From assembly GCA_020152595.1 (NCBI GenBank), contig JAIGNY010000711.1:1481001-1545000 (forward strand): DNA of 64,000 bases, in the 5' to 3' direction. Source of the stretch: Chiridota heheva (lineage: Eukaryota > Echinodermata > Holothuroidea > Apodida > Chiridotidae). This document shows, piece after piece, positions 13,501 through 28,400 of this stretch. Position numbers and translations under genes: made by a program. A model generated the notes under the pieces. The model saw nothing but the letters and a program-made list of their open reading frames with translations, did not search any database and had not been told where the DNA came from. Numbering within the stretch: the stretch's first letter is position 1; the number at the start of each line of letters is the position of its first letter.

Positions 13501-16500
13501 AAAACTGAATTAAAATAATAAAATATTATATCCATTGAAATATGTAGGAATATTTATCACCCACATTTATTCAAAACAGTTTGGCAGTGTTTTTATATTT
13601 CTTGGCTTTATCCTTAGAATAAGAAGAGTCATTCCACAAATTGCTTGCAAGCTCCATCATAAAAAAATATATATATATAATCTTTTCTTGTTTTCACCCC
13701 TGTATATCTATGTCAATAAATTGTGAAATGAGTAAAGATTCTGCTCTGAGTAAGGAGCAACTATAAGAATCATCTACAGAGAAAGTACATCGGATACAGA
13801 AATATGTATAAAGCACAAAAGTCTGCACATTAATCTTATTAGGGACAAACATCACATTTTAGTTTCAGGTAAGGTTTCATGTCAACAGAGCTCTCTAAAA
13901 AGACCTTCAGAAAGAGTTCATGCTCAACAACTAAAGAATTCATCTCCGTGAGAAACTACAAAAATCGCAAAAATTTATTTTATCAACCTGTGAATTTTCA
14001 TTTTCATGTATATGAAAGACGATTAGTAAAGAAACAAATTGGCAGAAAAATCATATTGATATCTATTTATTACATTTCAAAGATTCACATTTTAAAGATT
14101 AACCAGAGTGACATCACAGTGTACAATGTGATGGCATAAAGGCAGAAACAAATTAGTGAAAAAATCATGTTGATATCTTATTCCGTTTTGGAGTTATTGC
14201 ATTTGAAAGATTCACCAGTCACATCACATTGTACAGTGTGATGTCATAAAGGCAGAAACAAATTTGTGAATATGATTTATTGATATTTGTTGATATTTTA
14301 TTCTGTTTAGGATTTATTACATTTTAAAGATTCACCAGAGTGACATCACATTGTACAGAGTGATGTCATGAAGGCAGAAACAAATTGGCGGAAAACCATA
14401 TTGATATCTTGTTCTGCTTAGGGGTTATTACATTTCACCAGCTTGTTGAAAAGTGACCTAGTAGTGTACATTGTGATGTCATAAAGGCAAATCTGAGACA
14501 ATTTTAAGTATTTCTTTGAAATTAATTGCCTCTTTCTAAATTATTGGAACCATTCTTTTTGTACTTATTGAGTGCACGCTTTTTGCACATCTGCTCATGA
14601 ACCTTACATTACATCAAAAACACATTTTCTTTGTTTTATAGAAAAACATGAAAATTGTCTTGGATTTGCCTTTATAACATCACAATGTACACTACAAGGT
14701 CACTACAAGGTCACTTTTCAACACACTGGTGAAATTTTTGAAATGTAATAAGATATCAGCATGGTTTATCACCAATTTGCTTCTTTCTCCACCATATATA
14801 TAAAAATAGAAATTTACAGGAATATTATTTTAATGAGAGTTTGCAGTGTCTTTTATTTCAAATAATAATTTATAGCAAACGTTTTTAGAAACAAATTCAT
14901 CAATAGTTTAAATGCCCAAGATTCAATTTGTGATAGGAGCTATGAGATAATACTCATAATAGGTTTAATTTTGCTTCCAATTACTTACAATCTCAACTGT
15001 TAAGTAAGCATGGCTATAAAATAAACTTCTACTTCTATAATGCAAAGCTTTTGAATACTGGTTTTAACAACAAATCAAAATTTCACACAAATATGACAAC
15101 TATCACTATCACTTTTTGCATAATTCAATAAACCCTGTTGTAATATAACAATAATGCAAACGCTTCCCACATGCCAAAGATATTAAGACAATAAAGGAGT
15201 AAAATAAATTCCAGTGCCAAATAAAATTTGTATATAGAATAGATATGTAGCGCTTTGCACAAATGCAAACAAAATCCTACTGCAATACAACAAAAATTAT
15301 CATAAAGATTTCCTGGATGTAAAAAAAAAAGACACTTAAGAATAAAAAATGATGACAAAACTAGAGCAATATCTAATATATTCTAGCTACATACACACAC
15401 AACGCTAACCCTACAGAATCTCATTGATGGCACAATTTTACCTCAAAGGGTGAATTCTGAATAAAGTGACGAAACTCAGACTGAAACTGAAATTATGAAA
15501 AGTAAACATTTTTCAAAATATGGAGGAAAAAATTACAGGGAAAAGATTGCCAAACTTTTTTTTGCCTTTTGTTTTTATACATAAGGGCATTTGAAATAAA
15601 TATTTTCTTATGTAGGATTATTAATGCACTATTTTAAACAAAAGATTGAATGTTAGCAATATTGTCAACAATGCATGAATTTAACCAAAGATGCACATAA
15701 GAATTATGAACAAGATGCAAAGACATGCTCAAGATTTCTGAGTGGGTAATATGTGGTACTATCTCACAGAGGGTACAATGTTGCTATGATTAAAGGACTA
15801 TGGACATGTGCTCTACAATGGTTAAAACTAGTATTAAAATTAGAGCAGATCAGTCTTTGAATTCTAAAAATAGCACTTACATCATCAGTTATGGCTGATC
15901 AAAGTCTGCATGATCTTTAATTTATTCTTAATTTGTGATGTATGACTGGATGGACAGCTCACAACCTCTATTCAATACCTTTTAAATTTCTTTCCTAAAT
16001 CTTAGTCACTAAGAATAATGGAGTCTATTCCTACCATAATTTCATTGGGGTATGGTAAAGATTTAAATGCTTTTGTAAGAATTTGTAAAAATGAAACAAA
16101 ATAAAATTCCACAGTTGGCCTGTGATACATCACAGATTTGCATATCAATGCCAGAGATTTCAGAACACTGTAAAATGTTCAAACATTCTACCCATTGTGA
16201 TGCAAACTTTTGTGACTTTCATATTCATTGATAGATGTTTAAGAAATTTAGCTAATGTTGCCTCTACATGCCTGCATACACCTTTCAGTTTAATAAATGA
16301 GAATATTTCAGGAAAATATTTTCTCTCTTGCTATAGCATATATGCATAACAGTGAGTTACTTCCTACACTGCATGACATAATGATAAAACTTTAATACAT
16401 TATGTTGATGGAATAAAGTCCAACCGTCCAATTCTATTCTAAGATTGGCAAGATCAACTTGGAGACACTCAATTCTTGACCTTTTAACTAAATTGAATAA

Positions 16501-19391
16501 CCAGACCCAAAAGATTTTGAGGTTCTGATGCTTTTTTGATTGGCAAAATTTGTACTAACTGTCATATCATTGCATATCATGCAATATTTAGTTCCATGAA
16601 TTTTATTCATAAGCCACACCCACCATGCAGATCAATAAAAATTGTTAACAACATTTGCACTTGCACAATAACAACATCATCAAAGCAAGTATGATGCGAA
16701 AACGATTGCTCATTTATCCTACTTCAAGAATTTGCCAGTAAGTCCTGCCTACTCATTAGCATTCAAAACATCACAACCACAACATCCAAACATACGTACA
16801 GACCATGACCCATCTGTGTACCACATACAGCATGAATCTGATATACATCGTTTATGGCATTTACCTTATTTAGTACTTTCACATTAAGCCACGCCCACCA
16901 TGCATATTAATGACACCTGTTGATAACATAAGCAATGCACACTATAACCAACAAAATTATCATGCGCAATATGATGCAAAACGGACATACAGTCGCTTAT
17001 TTATCACTTTTTCAAAAAATTCACTTTAAGCCCTGCCCACTTATAAATATGCATAAAATCACCACCACAAACATTACATCACATTTACAGACCATGGGTT
17101 ATCTGTGTACCACATAATACATTAATCCAGTTTAATGTTCTAAAAATACCATGTTTGTAAGCTCTTTTCAGCAAAATCATAAGAAGCCTGCTCACTATGC
17201 AAAATAATGAAATTGAATGTTTTTACATCATGAACATGTACACACCAGCTAACAACATAATTATACCAAACATGAAACAAACCGATATGTGGTTGTTAAA
17301 ATATGAGCATTTCAAGATTTTTACATCAAGCCGTGCCTACTCATTAATTTGCATGACATCACCATCAAAAACTATATGGCACATCTACAGACCATGTGCT
17401 ATCTCTGTTCTACATATAACATGAATCCAGGGCATAGTTCTTGAGATGTCGCATTTACGAGCTGGCTGTCACAAACATACATATACCCACACATACATAC
17501 ACACACACACCATCATGACCGGATAGATTCCTGATATGCTATCACATTGGAACCAATAAAAGTAAGAAATAGGACATTTCCAAGGGTTATTTCTGACACA
17601 AAACATCCTTTACTGTGTTACATCTCTGCATGATTCTCTTCTGCAATGTTTAATCAAACGAGGATTTAAAGCTTTAATGTGCCAAAGGATTACAAGGGGT
17701 AAAATACATATGCCTTCCAATCATCAAATAGATGTAAGGTTGTTTGGTGGAGTTTAAAGGCACCAACCATGAAGGCGAAGGTCAAATTGTGCCAGAAAGA
17801 TTAGGAAGCATTCAATATACAAATTAATAACTAATCAATAATTAGATATAAGGGAGTTGTTTTGTTCTTTAAACACAACTCTTAGTCTGGGCATTTACCA
17901 AAAGAATTAAGTAGGTAATCATTAACATCATATTAGTCTTTCTTGCACTAATGATATGCTCTAAGGCAATTTTGGAAACCTGTCTGCAAAACTTTATTCT
18001 GAATCCTTAAAAGGTGCCAGCATAAGAACAAGTCATCATCATGATACATTACAAAATTACCAATGAGCAAGAAACAAATGAGATAATTACACCCATAATG
18101 TAGAAGCATTTACTTAAAAATGGGCAGCATATAGGTAAATAATTGAACGGAATACATACCAATTCAGATATCTTGGTGATACCGTACAGGAAGGCATCAG
18201 AGATGAGCTGGAAATATAATAGAAAATCATACAAAATCTGTGATTTTATCAAATTAATTGACTTAAAAAAAAATAATCGTATAAAAGTTAATTTGACAAA
18301 ACCATAAGCAGAACCAGGGAAAAGCTTCATATCTAAACTTTTGGCCTCAATGATTTTTTTTTATTTAACCGTTCCTCTATCTGCTTTTTGATAATTGCAC
18401 AAAAATATGCCCAAAAGGCCTTTGAGGGTATCAACAATTCCTCATCCTTTGTATCTAACAAAGCCCCTAATAGCCTAAAGTGGAAAGCGTTTTCAGTTTT
18501 ATTGAAAATTGCATGATAGAATCATTATTTTCTCATGCACTCTTGCCAAACTCTCCATTTCATATATTATCATTATCTGTGATACGAAACCACAAAGGAC
18601 AGTGTGTCTGGATCATTGTGCAATATCTTATGCATTTCTTAGTGGCTCATATAGAAATTGACCTCACCTGCTAAGAGCCACACTTGTTGGAAATGAGCAA
18701 CATTTGAGCCACTGTGTTAAACGTATGCATAGGCCACACTGATGTATATCTGCATGAGCCACAATGCTAAGTATATGGGGAGCCACACCTGGGAGCCACT
18801 AGGGTTAAGTTAAAAATTGAATAATACATCGAGGCTAGATTTTTGTAGGACAATTCATTTAGACCTGAGCTATCAATCAGACATCATGAAGTATTGAGAA
18901 TAAGCTTGTAGCAGAAAAGACGATATTGTACACAGTTGTAAAACCTAAATAGATTTAGAACGAGATGCTACCAGACTTCAATTGTTGACATTTCCATTTC
19001 AAATCCTCTCATACGAGTCACACTACACACCTTCTCGTCTGGATCCATCGGTGGCAGTGGGCTTTCCTGCGTCTCCTCTACACTGGCTGATGGAGCCAGT
19101 TTCTCCTTCTCTTTCTTCCCTGCCCGGCTCTTGCTACCCTTGCCTGCTGGTTTATCACCAGCTGGGGTGGGGCTTGGGAAGAAACCTTCGGCTGATGTTG
19201 GTCTCCTTGGCACTAAGGGTATTCTGAAATGGTATTTGAATGTTATCATCAAAATCCGACAATGTTTCATAGTCTATGTTAAGAAATGCTTCATACCAGC
19301 TACATCAGACATAAACTGAGGTAAGATCTAATCAACACCATTAGGACTATTGTACACCAAACATGGCATGTGGAGCAATTAATCTATAAAA

Positions 19392-19425
<34 letters not shown>

Positions 19426-22400
19426 CCTATTTTTGGGCTTACTTATAAGTCAACTATTGAGGCTTTTGAATGATACTGGAAAGTTATAGAGAAATCACCT
19501 TACTGCTGTGAATATTGCTTGAGTGGGAGTGAAACATCAATTGAAACAACATGCACTTAAAGCAATTGCAATTCAGCCTTCAACTAATGGCTGCTTGAAT
19601 GTTTCTTTGTTTGTTTGATAAGAGCTTAATTGCACCATGACAGCAAAAGTCAAATTGTGCCTGAGAGGTTAGACAGGTTTTCATGACTATTTTTTTGCAG
19701 TTCTAATTGCAATCTTTCTAATCCTTGTATTGTGCAGGGGCAGTGTCCCCCACCATGTGACGTTTCTTGATCTCTAAGATACCGCAATTTTTAGTATCCA
19801 AACTTGTTAAATAGTACCTCCGAAAGAATGAGTATAGTGAAACAGGTTTTCATGACTATTTTTTGCACAGCTTTAATTTACCCCGCTGAGCGTAGCAGGG
19901 ATATTTAGCAGAGTTATACTTACCTTCCATGCTATAAATATGAAATCTGGTCACATGACCTGATTCTAATGCACTTCTAACCGACCTTAAAAGCGTAGTT
20001 ACCAGTCCAGTCCTGACCTCCATATTACCTCTACTAACCCTCACTTAACATTCCACCGAGGCCTGAACGAGAGGGGAGGCAAACCGGGATGCTTGCAAGG
20101 TAAGTATAACTCTCTTAAATATCCCCGCTACTCTTAGCGGGGTAAATTTACTTCTAGTTATACCTTACCTTCCATGCTATAAATACGCACTCAGATTGCA
20201 ACCGAGGATAGGAAGGAAGGGAGTTCAGGTCGCAGCATAATTTTCTAAAGGCTGGTACTAAAACTCGCACTAGTCTTATCCTACTTAAAGGACGAAATTC
20301 CTTCTCCTCTGAAGGACGAAAGACCTCCGGATAGGAACTATCAAAAAATAGTAACCCACTGCTAGTATGACCAGAGAACAGAGAGCACTCTGTTGAGAAC
20401 AACTGAGGTAAAACGTCTACAGACCAAAGGTTAAAGTAAACATCTGCAAAAAGATGTGAAGATAATCAGTTGGCGTACAGAATCAAACTGTAAACAATGC
20501 TCAATACGCCGTGACAAGAACTCACCAGGTTCATCAGAGGACCGGAGCAGCTTAAGGATCAAAGCGTCTGTAAAGTTAAACCAAATAGAAGCTGCCAGAA
20601 CCACGGCAGAACAAAATAAACAAAATAAAAAGGTGCTGAAAATCGGCAAAAATTCGTTAGTAAAAAACGAAAGAACAATCGCCAAAACAACTCAAAATTT
20701 TGTTAGTAGGAATAAACAAAATAAAAAGAGCCTGAACAATGGCCAAAATTTCTTGTTAGTAAAAAGAAACGAATTAACATGCCAGAACAGCGGCCGAAAA
20801 TTGTTAGTGAGCAATTAAGATGTTAAGAAATTTAACGTAATAACTCCCAACAGAACGAGAGAACGTGAATAATTGAAAACAAGAATATTCACCTCAAGAA
20901 AGGGTTGGTCCTCCTCTTGAAAGACCGGCCCTTGCAACTCCGCCTTGATAGTCTCATATACCATTCAGATATGCGGAGACGAACGTGGCTGGTGTTTTCC
21001 ATATTGCAGCATGAAGAATCTCATTGAAAGGGTCTCCACCAAAAAGCGCAATTGATGTAGCTATGCCACGTACCTGATGTGCCTTAACCGAGCGTTCCGT
21101 GAGTAACGCATATTTATTGTACGTGATTGCCTGAACAATCCAACGTGAAATTGTATCACGCAAGAAAAAAACGCGATGTGGATTTTGTAAGGACACGAAT
21201 AAGGCAGTGACGTCGTTCCGAAAGGATTTCGTAGGTTTAATATAGTGTTTAAGACATCGAACGGGGCACCAGGCCTTGTCCTCTGCCATGTCAGAAAACA
21301 TAGCGAGCGACGGAAGGAAAATAGCTTCCGGTAAAAACTCTGTCTGATTCTTGGCTAAGAAGGCCGGGTCGGGCACAAGTTGAACGCCCCCTGATTCAAA
21401 ACGAATATGGCCTTCTTTGAGCGAAGCGCATGAATGGCGCCTCTGCGTCTAGCAGAGGACGCGGAGAGTAAAAATACCATTTTGACACCCCCTGATTCAA
21501 AACGAATATGGCCTTCTTTGAGCGAAGCGCATGAATGGCGCCTCTGCGTCTAGCAGAGGACGCGGAGAGTAAAAATACCATTTTGATCGTCAGTTCCTTG
21601 AGTGGACATTCTGGCAAAGGTTCAAACGGAGCCCATGCTTATGTCTTAAGAACCACCTGCATAACCCAGGGGGGAGTGAGCTTCCGAACTGAAGGTCTTT
21701 GCAGTGCAAAATTATTCCTTTATTCAATCTTTTTAGAGGCTGTGCGGTCGAGCCATCTAGAAAGCCCCAGTGGATAGCTGCTATGGCTGTCCTGAACCCC
21801 TTGACTGTATTGATGGATTTATTCGGGTAAACTAGACCAACAAAAAAATCCGCTACATCTCGAAACACCAGTCTTGAAACATCCAGTGTCTGGAAGCATA
21901 CATCCTCAAAGTGGAAAGTCTCCGGCTTCGGGCTGCCATTTGGGCAGCTGTCTCCAAAAGACCCTGCGACACAAGGTATTCGCGTATAGAGGCCACACAG
22001 TCAAATGGAGTGCTCTTGGATTGTGGTGCAGTTTGCTGGAGCCCGGGATTGAGACTAACTCGCCTGTGACCGGAAGCTCGTATGGGAAACCTGCGACCAG
22101 ATTTAGCAGCTGATGGAACCACTGTTGGCCAGGTCATTTGGAAGCCACCAGAAGAAACATGGGATACTGATCGTACATGACCTTGCCCAGTACTCTCGAT
22201 ACCAGAGCGGACGGTGGGAAGGCGTAGCCCACGAAGTGGGTCCACCAGATCGTAAACGTATCGACTTTCCAGACCCTTGGGTTGAGTGTCAGAGCGCAAA
22301 AAATTGGTAGCTTGTGGATGTCCAAAGACGCAAACAGATCTACATCCGGGAGACCGAAGGTCACCCAGATCGCCTCGGCCATCCACGGGAGGAGGGCCCA

Positions 22401-25400
22401 TTCTGTGGGGGCTCCTCGAAGGCGGGATAACAGATCCTTGATCGTGTTCTCCTTGCCTGACAGGTGGACCGCATAGATTGTGACCTTGTTCGTCATGCAC
22501 CAAGACAGAAGGGACTTGGCTAGGATCCAAAGACTCCTGGATCTCGTGCCTCCCTGTCTGTTGATAAATGCCACTCCCATGGTGTTGTCGGTGCGTATGA
22601 GAACAGTCCTGTTCCGTACCTGTGGTAGGAAATGAACAAGAGCCCGACGTACTGCCTCTGGTTCCAAGAGATTGATGTGCTGACTGCACCAAGCGTCCGT
22701 CCAAAATCCTGCGACTTGGAACCATGCTAAATGTGCTCCCCACCCCGTCAAAAACACATCGGTCATCACTGACACTGAAGGTCTGACTGGTAGAAAAATC
22801 GCTCCCTTTGACAGGTGAGAGTGGATGCACCACCACCAAATGTGAGGGACCACCGCCTGCGTACAGGGGACGAGGACACTGAGGTCTCTCCTGGATGGTA
22901 TGAAATGATCCAGTAGATGAAATTGTAGATCCCGCATGTAAAACCTGCACATGGGGACTACATCTACTAGGCTGGCTAGGTATCCTAAGAATACCAGCCA
23001 AGCTCTTGCCGGCGATGCTGGTAGCGAGAGAAGGAGGTTGGCTCTCGCCTTCACGGCTAAGATCCGCTCCTATTTCAGTCGTATACGACCTTGAGTAAAA
23101 TCCAGGACTGCTCCCAAAAAGGTGGGAGTCTAAGAAGGAACTAGATTGGACTTGGCGAGGTTGATCACCCACCCTAAGTCCTGTGCCACTCTTATGACTA
23201 CGTTCGTGTGTTCTGCGACGGTGGCTGCGTCTACTGCGACGATCAGCCAGTCGTTCAGGTACATAAAGATTCTGATGCCTTGCTTTCGTAGGAAGGCTGC
23301 TTGAAGTCTTCTTATCCGGGTGAAAATCCTGGGGGCAGTCGATAGGCGGAAGGGTAACGCCATGAGCATTGGTACATAAAGATATGCGTCCGCGAGGTCA
23401 ACTGAGGTGGCCCACAGGCCCCTTGTCAACTGAGGGCGGATGGAGTGAAGAGTCTCCATCTTGAACTTAAACGGACAAATGAACTTGTTCCCCTTCTTGG
23501 GGGCCAAGAAAAACCTGGACATTACAAGGTTCCTAGAAGGATTCCAAATGGGGGTGATGGCGTTCTTCGCCAGCAGCTCCCCAATTTCTGTCCTCAAAAC
23601 TCTGCGTGGTTGCTCAGACGAGGCATGGGGATGGGGTGGAAGACGGGTGGGGCGGGTGAGTCGTCAACTCTAGGTGGTAACCCTGCCGAATGGTTCGTAG
23701 CACCCATTTATCTGTGGTGAAAATTGTGAAAATGTCCCCAGACGCCCCCTGACTAGAATGCCCATTAACAGGGGCGTCGGGGGTGGGTCAAAAACACTGT
23801 TCCTTGCCCTTCCCCTCCCTCAGGAGGAGGAAGTACCTGCTCTGCTAGCAGAGGGGAAGGAGCGTTGACCAGTCTCTGCCACGTTCACTCTGCTGGTCCT
23901 CGAAGTGGAATTCTGGCGAGAGGAAGAAGCTGTATGAATAACTTGGGTGTCTGTGGAGTTGAAACGAAAAGATTAGATCTCCTGTGAAGAGAACATCAGA
24001 GATACCCCCTCAAGTCTCTCCAACGCCCCCAAATTCAACTTGAAAAATAAAAACTTTGTCTTAATTATATGCGAGAAAATCAAATACACGATTAAACTGG
24101 TAACGTTAAATGAAATATAGGCTCTCTTGTAACAACTGTAGCTCCTTAGAGCTGTAAGAAGCTGACTCCTCGAACACCCTGTGGTGACGTCGACCCAATC
24201 CGCATGCGCCAAAATTGATTGAAGAAATTGGCCTAATGCATACAAAAACCTGTACTGAAGATATTCTAACATGTTAATACAATGCATAGTATAACGCTAG
24301 GTTCTACTCGTGGAAGGGCGGGGCCGAGGGTAAAAAACACTTAAACCCAGAGGCAAGAGGTCCACTAGGCAGGCACACTTGGTGCTCTAGGGCCTAAAAA
24401 CACCTGCCGCAAGAGTGGGACTCTCTCGAACTAGCCACCCGCTTTGTACGGATAGAGACAAAAACGCTCTATCCTAAGTGTAGGCTACACGGGAAAGTCC
24501 TGTGAGTCGGACGGAAGAAATCCCGGACCCATAACTACCTCGTCTTACCTCAGAAGACTTGAAAAGGCAAACCAGATAAGATAGAGCAGCATAAAAACCT
24601 GCCTCGTAGAAGCTACAAAGGAGAAAATTCTTAGAAAAAGGTTAAATTTGTAAAAGAAAATTTTACCAGTTCCAGTGATGTTGTGAAAACAACGCCCTGA
24701 AAAGAAATGAAGGTTAGTAGAGGTAATATGGAGGTCAGGACTAAGCTGGTAACTACGTTTTCAAGGTCGGTTAGCAGTGCATTAGAATCAGGTCATGTGA
24801 CCAGATTGCATATTTATAGCATGGAAGGTAAGATATAACTAGAAGTAAATTGCAATCTTTCTAATCCTTGTTTTGTGCAGGGGGTAGTGTCCCCACCGTG
24901 TTACATATCACCGTGTGACGTTTCTTTTAAGAGGTTAGGAATTTTTCATGAAGTGAAAATAGCTTGTTTTACATTGGTAATACTACCTTTGTCTCCCAAA
25001 AGTAATCAGAAATATTCATGCAACCCACCCGAACAACAGTGATCAGGTGCATGACCTTCATGAAATGATTTGCGATAACTAAGAACAACATACATTGGTT
25101 TCTTCTCAATTTCCCCCATTTCTGGTTCAGGAGGGGGCTCTTTGCTCTTTTTCCCCTTTGCTGATGGGGTGTTCGGAGTCACCGCTCTTGTCACGCTCTC
25201 ACTGGGCACAGCGCTGATGTTGGCCACTGATGCTGACCTCGATGCTGACTGAAGGTCTATTAGGGGAACACGGACAAAGAGAGGGTCATACTCCTCGGGG
25301 ATCTTTCCCTCCATTCCTTGATAGTAGTCTTTAATCAGCCGCAGGGTGTGCTGGTATCGGTCTACCTCACACTGATGAATGAAAAGAATGATACTCATAT

Positions 25401-28400
25401 AGCGCTCTTCAACAATGGTACCCAAAGCGCTTATAACGTTTGTACAACTGACTCACAAATTCCTCAGAGACTATATTTTTAATTGCATGGTCATAGGCGG
25501 GATTTTAGGGGGGGAGAGCAAAGGGGAAACTTGCCCCCCACTTTTTTTAGAAATTGTATCATTTGTATGGTGACTTTTTGCATCTTAGCATAATTTTGTG
25601 ATCCCCCCACTTTTGACTTTGCCCCCCCCCCATCCCCACTTTCAGTAGGCAAATCCTACCCATGTGTGTGGTCATCATGTTACCATGAAGAAATTAGCAC
25701 TTAATCATGTCCATCTTGTATAGTATGAACCACAGGAAAAACAGAATGGTGAAGGGCAGTATAAAATTACCATCACAACTTTACCATGACACAACTGGTA
25801 AACCATGAAACAACTGGTACGTATACTCCTAATCCACATCAAGAGACAGCACAGACTATACATTCTCACACAGACCATTCTGCAGTCTACTGGGCTGGTG
25901 AAAGGCCCAAGCAGACAAGATGGGGTCACCCAGGGATCTGCTAGCAGGGTTCGAAAAATACAAAAAAATCACTCTCCAATCATTTATACAACTTGGCTAG
26001 GCTTAATGAAGTGTGGCAAGTACCACAGTATATCATAATATTTCTACTCGCCACAACTGTTTTTTGCTCGCCTATGGCAAGCAGGCGAGTGGTTTTTCCA
26101 ACCTTGTTTGCTACAGCAGTATGTCACAGGCATAATGGAAAATGGCCTTAGACATCTCTGTGTTCTTTGCCAAGATGTTGATCAAAATACAGAGATTTTA
26201 AATTGCTAAGTATGTTTGCTGGATTATTAATAAACAGTGATCAACATGTGAAAGAGCTTTGAAATGTGTGTAATAGACTGCTTGAATTATTCTAAACTCT
26301 TAAACCAATGGCTAAAACAACATAAGTATGAAATGGACTATATGAATATAATTTTTCTCCAAGCTTGATTTTAAGAGCTTTGCTTGATGGGAATAGCTTT
26401 TTCCCGGGACAGCTGACCCTAAATTCCACTGAAAGATCTAAATTTCATAAACTTTTTTAAAAGGTATTTTGTCTTGAAATATGAAAAGACAATACAGATA
26501 GAGCTTTGTATGGTTGGTGCATTTTGAGATTGAATTATTTTAAACATTGTATTCCTATCCAAGCATACCTGCATTAATGTAAGATAGTGATTGGTCAGTA
26601 ACCCTAGTCTGTCCTCCAACCAGCCTTCGTCTATCACTGACTGACGTTCTTCTTCAGCCTCTATCTTCCTGTTGTCTGATATCTCCCACAACTGTTCTTT
26701 TAGATCCTAAAAAGGCAAGAAAGAATTAGGTATATATTCCTAAACCTTAAACTCAGTTGTAGAGTGAGAAGAAATAAATTATATTTATAACTGTCAACAG
26801 ATGGTTAAGAAGGAACAGATGGTAAAGAAGGAACAGATGGTTGAGAAGGATCAGATGGTTGAGAAGAATCAGATGGTTGAGAAGGATCAGATGGTTGAGA
26901 AGGATCAGATGGTTGAGAAGGATTAGATGGTTGAGAAGGATCAGATGGTTGAGAAGGATCAGATAGTTGAGAAGGATCAGATGGTTGAGAAGGATCAGAT
27001 GGTTAAGAAGGATTAGATGGTTGAGAAGGATCAGATGGTTGAGAAGGATCAGATGGTTGAGAAGGATCAATGGTTGAGAAGGATCAGATGGTTAAGAAGG
27101 ATCAGATGGTTGAGAAGGATTAGATGATTTAAAAGGATCAGATGGTTGAGAAGGATTAGATGGTTAAGAAGGATCAGATGATTAAGAAGGATCAGATGGT
27201 TAAGAAGAATCAGATGGTTAAGGATCAGATGGCTAAAAAGGATCAGATGGTTAAAAAGGATCAGATGGTTAAAAAGGATCAGATGTTTGAGAAGGATTAG
27301 TAGCCTCATTCATGGTTTCTATGTGTTCTAAAAGCAGAGCACTTAGTAGAAGCTCTAAAGAACTAGGCCTACATAATTCCATTTTTAATTGTCCCAAAAT
27401 ATTGGATTGTTAGGATATGAATTTTGTTTATTCCACTAATTGAAAAGTACACAATCATACACCACTAATAAAGACTTGTATGGAGAGCTACCACCAAGGT
27501 ACTGTGTCAGGAGAGAAAACGAAACTGCTTCCAAGGTTCTTATATGGCAAACTAATCATGGAAAAAGAGTTAAGAGGGCAACCAAGGAAAGACTATATCA
27601 AACTCCTTGCAGAAGATATCGGCTTAAATGGGCAAGATATCAGGAACTGTATGCTGGACAAAGGGGTATGGAAGGTTATCACAAAAGTATAACCTTCATA
27701 GTTGCCACCATAAGCTTGCATGCAAGTAAGCAATTGAAAACGTACCTGACTTAATAAAAAATAAATGGGTACCTAAATGTTTATTTCACTTTTCGGATAC
27801 TTAAGAATATGTGATTGATATTCCAGATTCGTAAAACTGATGTAAAGTTTCATTAAGTCCCATAATCAAAATGAAAATAACAAGACACTTAAATAAGGCT
27901 TAAAATATCATTTTTTTGTTTGCCCTTTCTTGTGGAAAATTGTATGGGAGGGGCAGGTCGAAGAAAAAAAAAACACATATATATTTTTGGTTTCAATTTG
28001 GACCTTTGTAATGATGTAGTCTTCATCAACAAGCAAATGAAGAAGTTAATAGCAACCGCTCGACACAAGAATGCTGCTTTTTCTGGTCTATAAAGACTGT
28101 TATCACGCTGATGAACGACATCTTTTCTCTTGGATTGAAAAGTTTGAAGCACATAGAGCAGCTCGGGGACAGAACGACCACTTGATTAAACAAATTGTAT
28201 CAAGTGGCTCATGTTTGCCAAAACAATTTCCTACAGGTAGGGTGTTAATATGTAATATGGCAATGCAGAAGTGCTTGTCACACCATTTTTATAAAGCATA
28301 GAGATTTTTGAAATCTGCCCTTATTTTCAGTGAGTTTGTGGCAGTGGAAAACGGCAAACAAACACATTTTTTTAGGCCTTTTGATGGTATGTACTATTGT

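Larger units (their letters stand above)
19877..24850 (-). mobile_element. DIRS-order retrotransposon, ~5.0 kb, degenerate
   Basis: Minus-strand order is reverse transcriptase, RNase H, then tyrosine recombinase, bounded by inverted termini: 19912-20050 is the reverse complement of about 24717-24840, with the shared block CTGGTCACATGACC. An internal complementary region lies at 20099-20170. There is no integrase, LTR or target duplication. DIRS elements replicate through a circular DNA inserted by a tyrosine recombinase (family knowledge). All coding parts carry stops, frameshifts or deletions, so this copy is inactive. Confidence 0.9.

Noticed and set aside
3611..18159. Additional SPEF2 exons in the 14.5-kb intron
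   Set aside because: Exons 19 and 20 already join in phase 0 and I could not find a segment with family resemblance and both splice sites; a small phase-0 exon cannot be excluded.
21853..23172. 439-codon frame over the DIRS RNase H region as the main protein
   Set aside because: The RNase H motifs lie in a different frame (22134-23054); this longer frame is a Ser/His/Arg-rich shadow.
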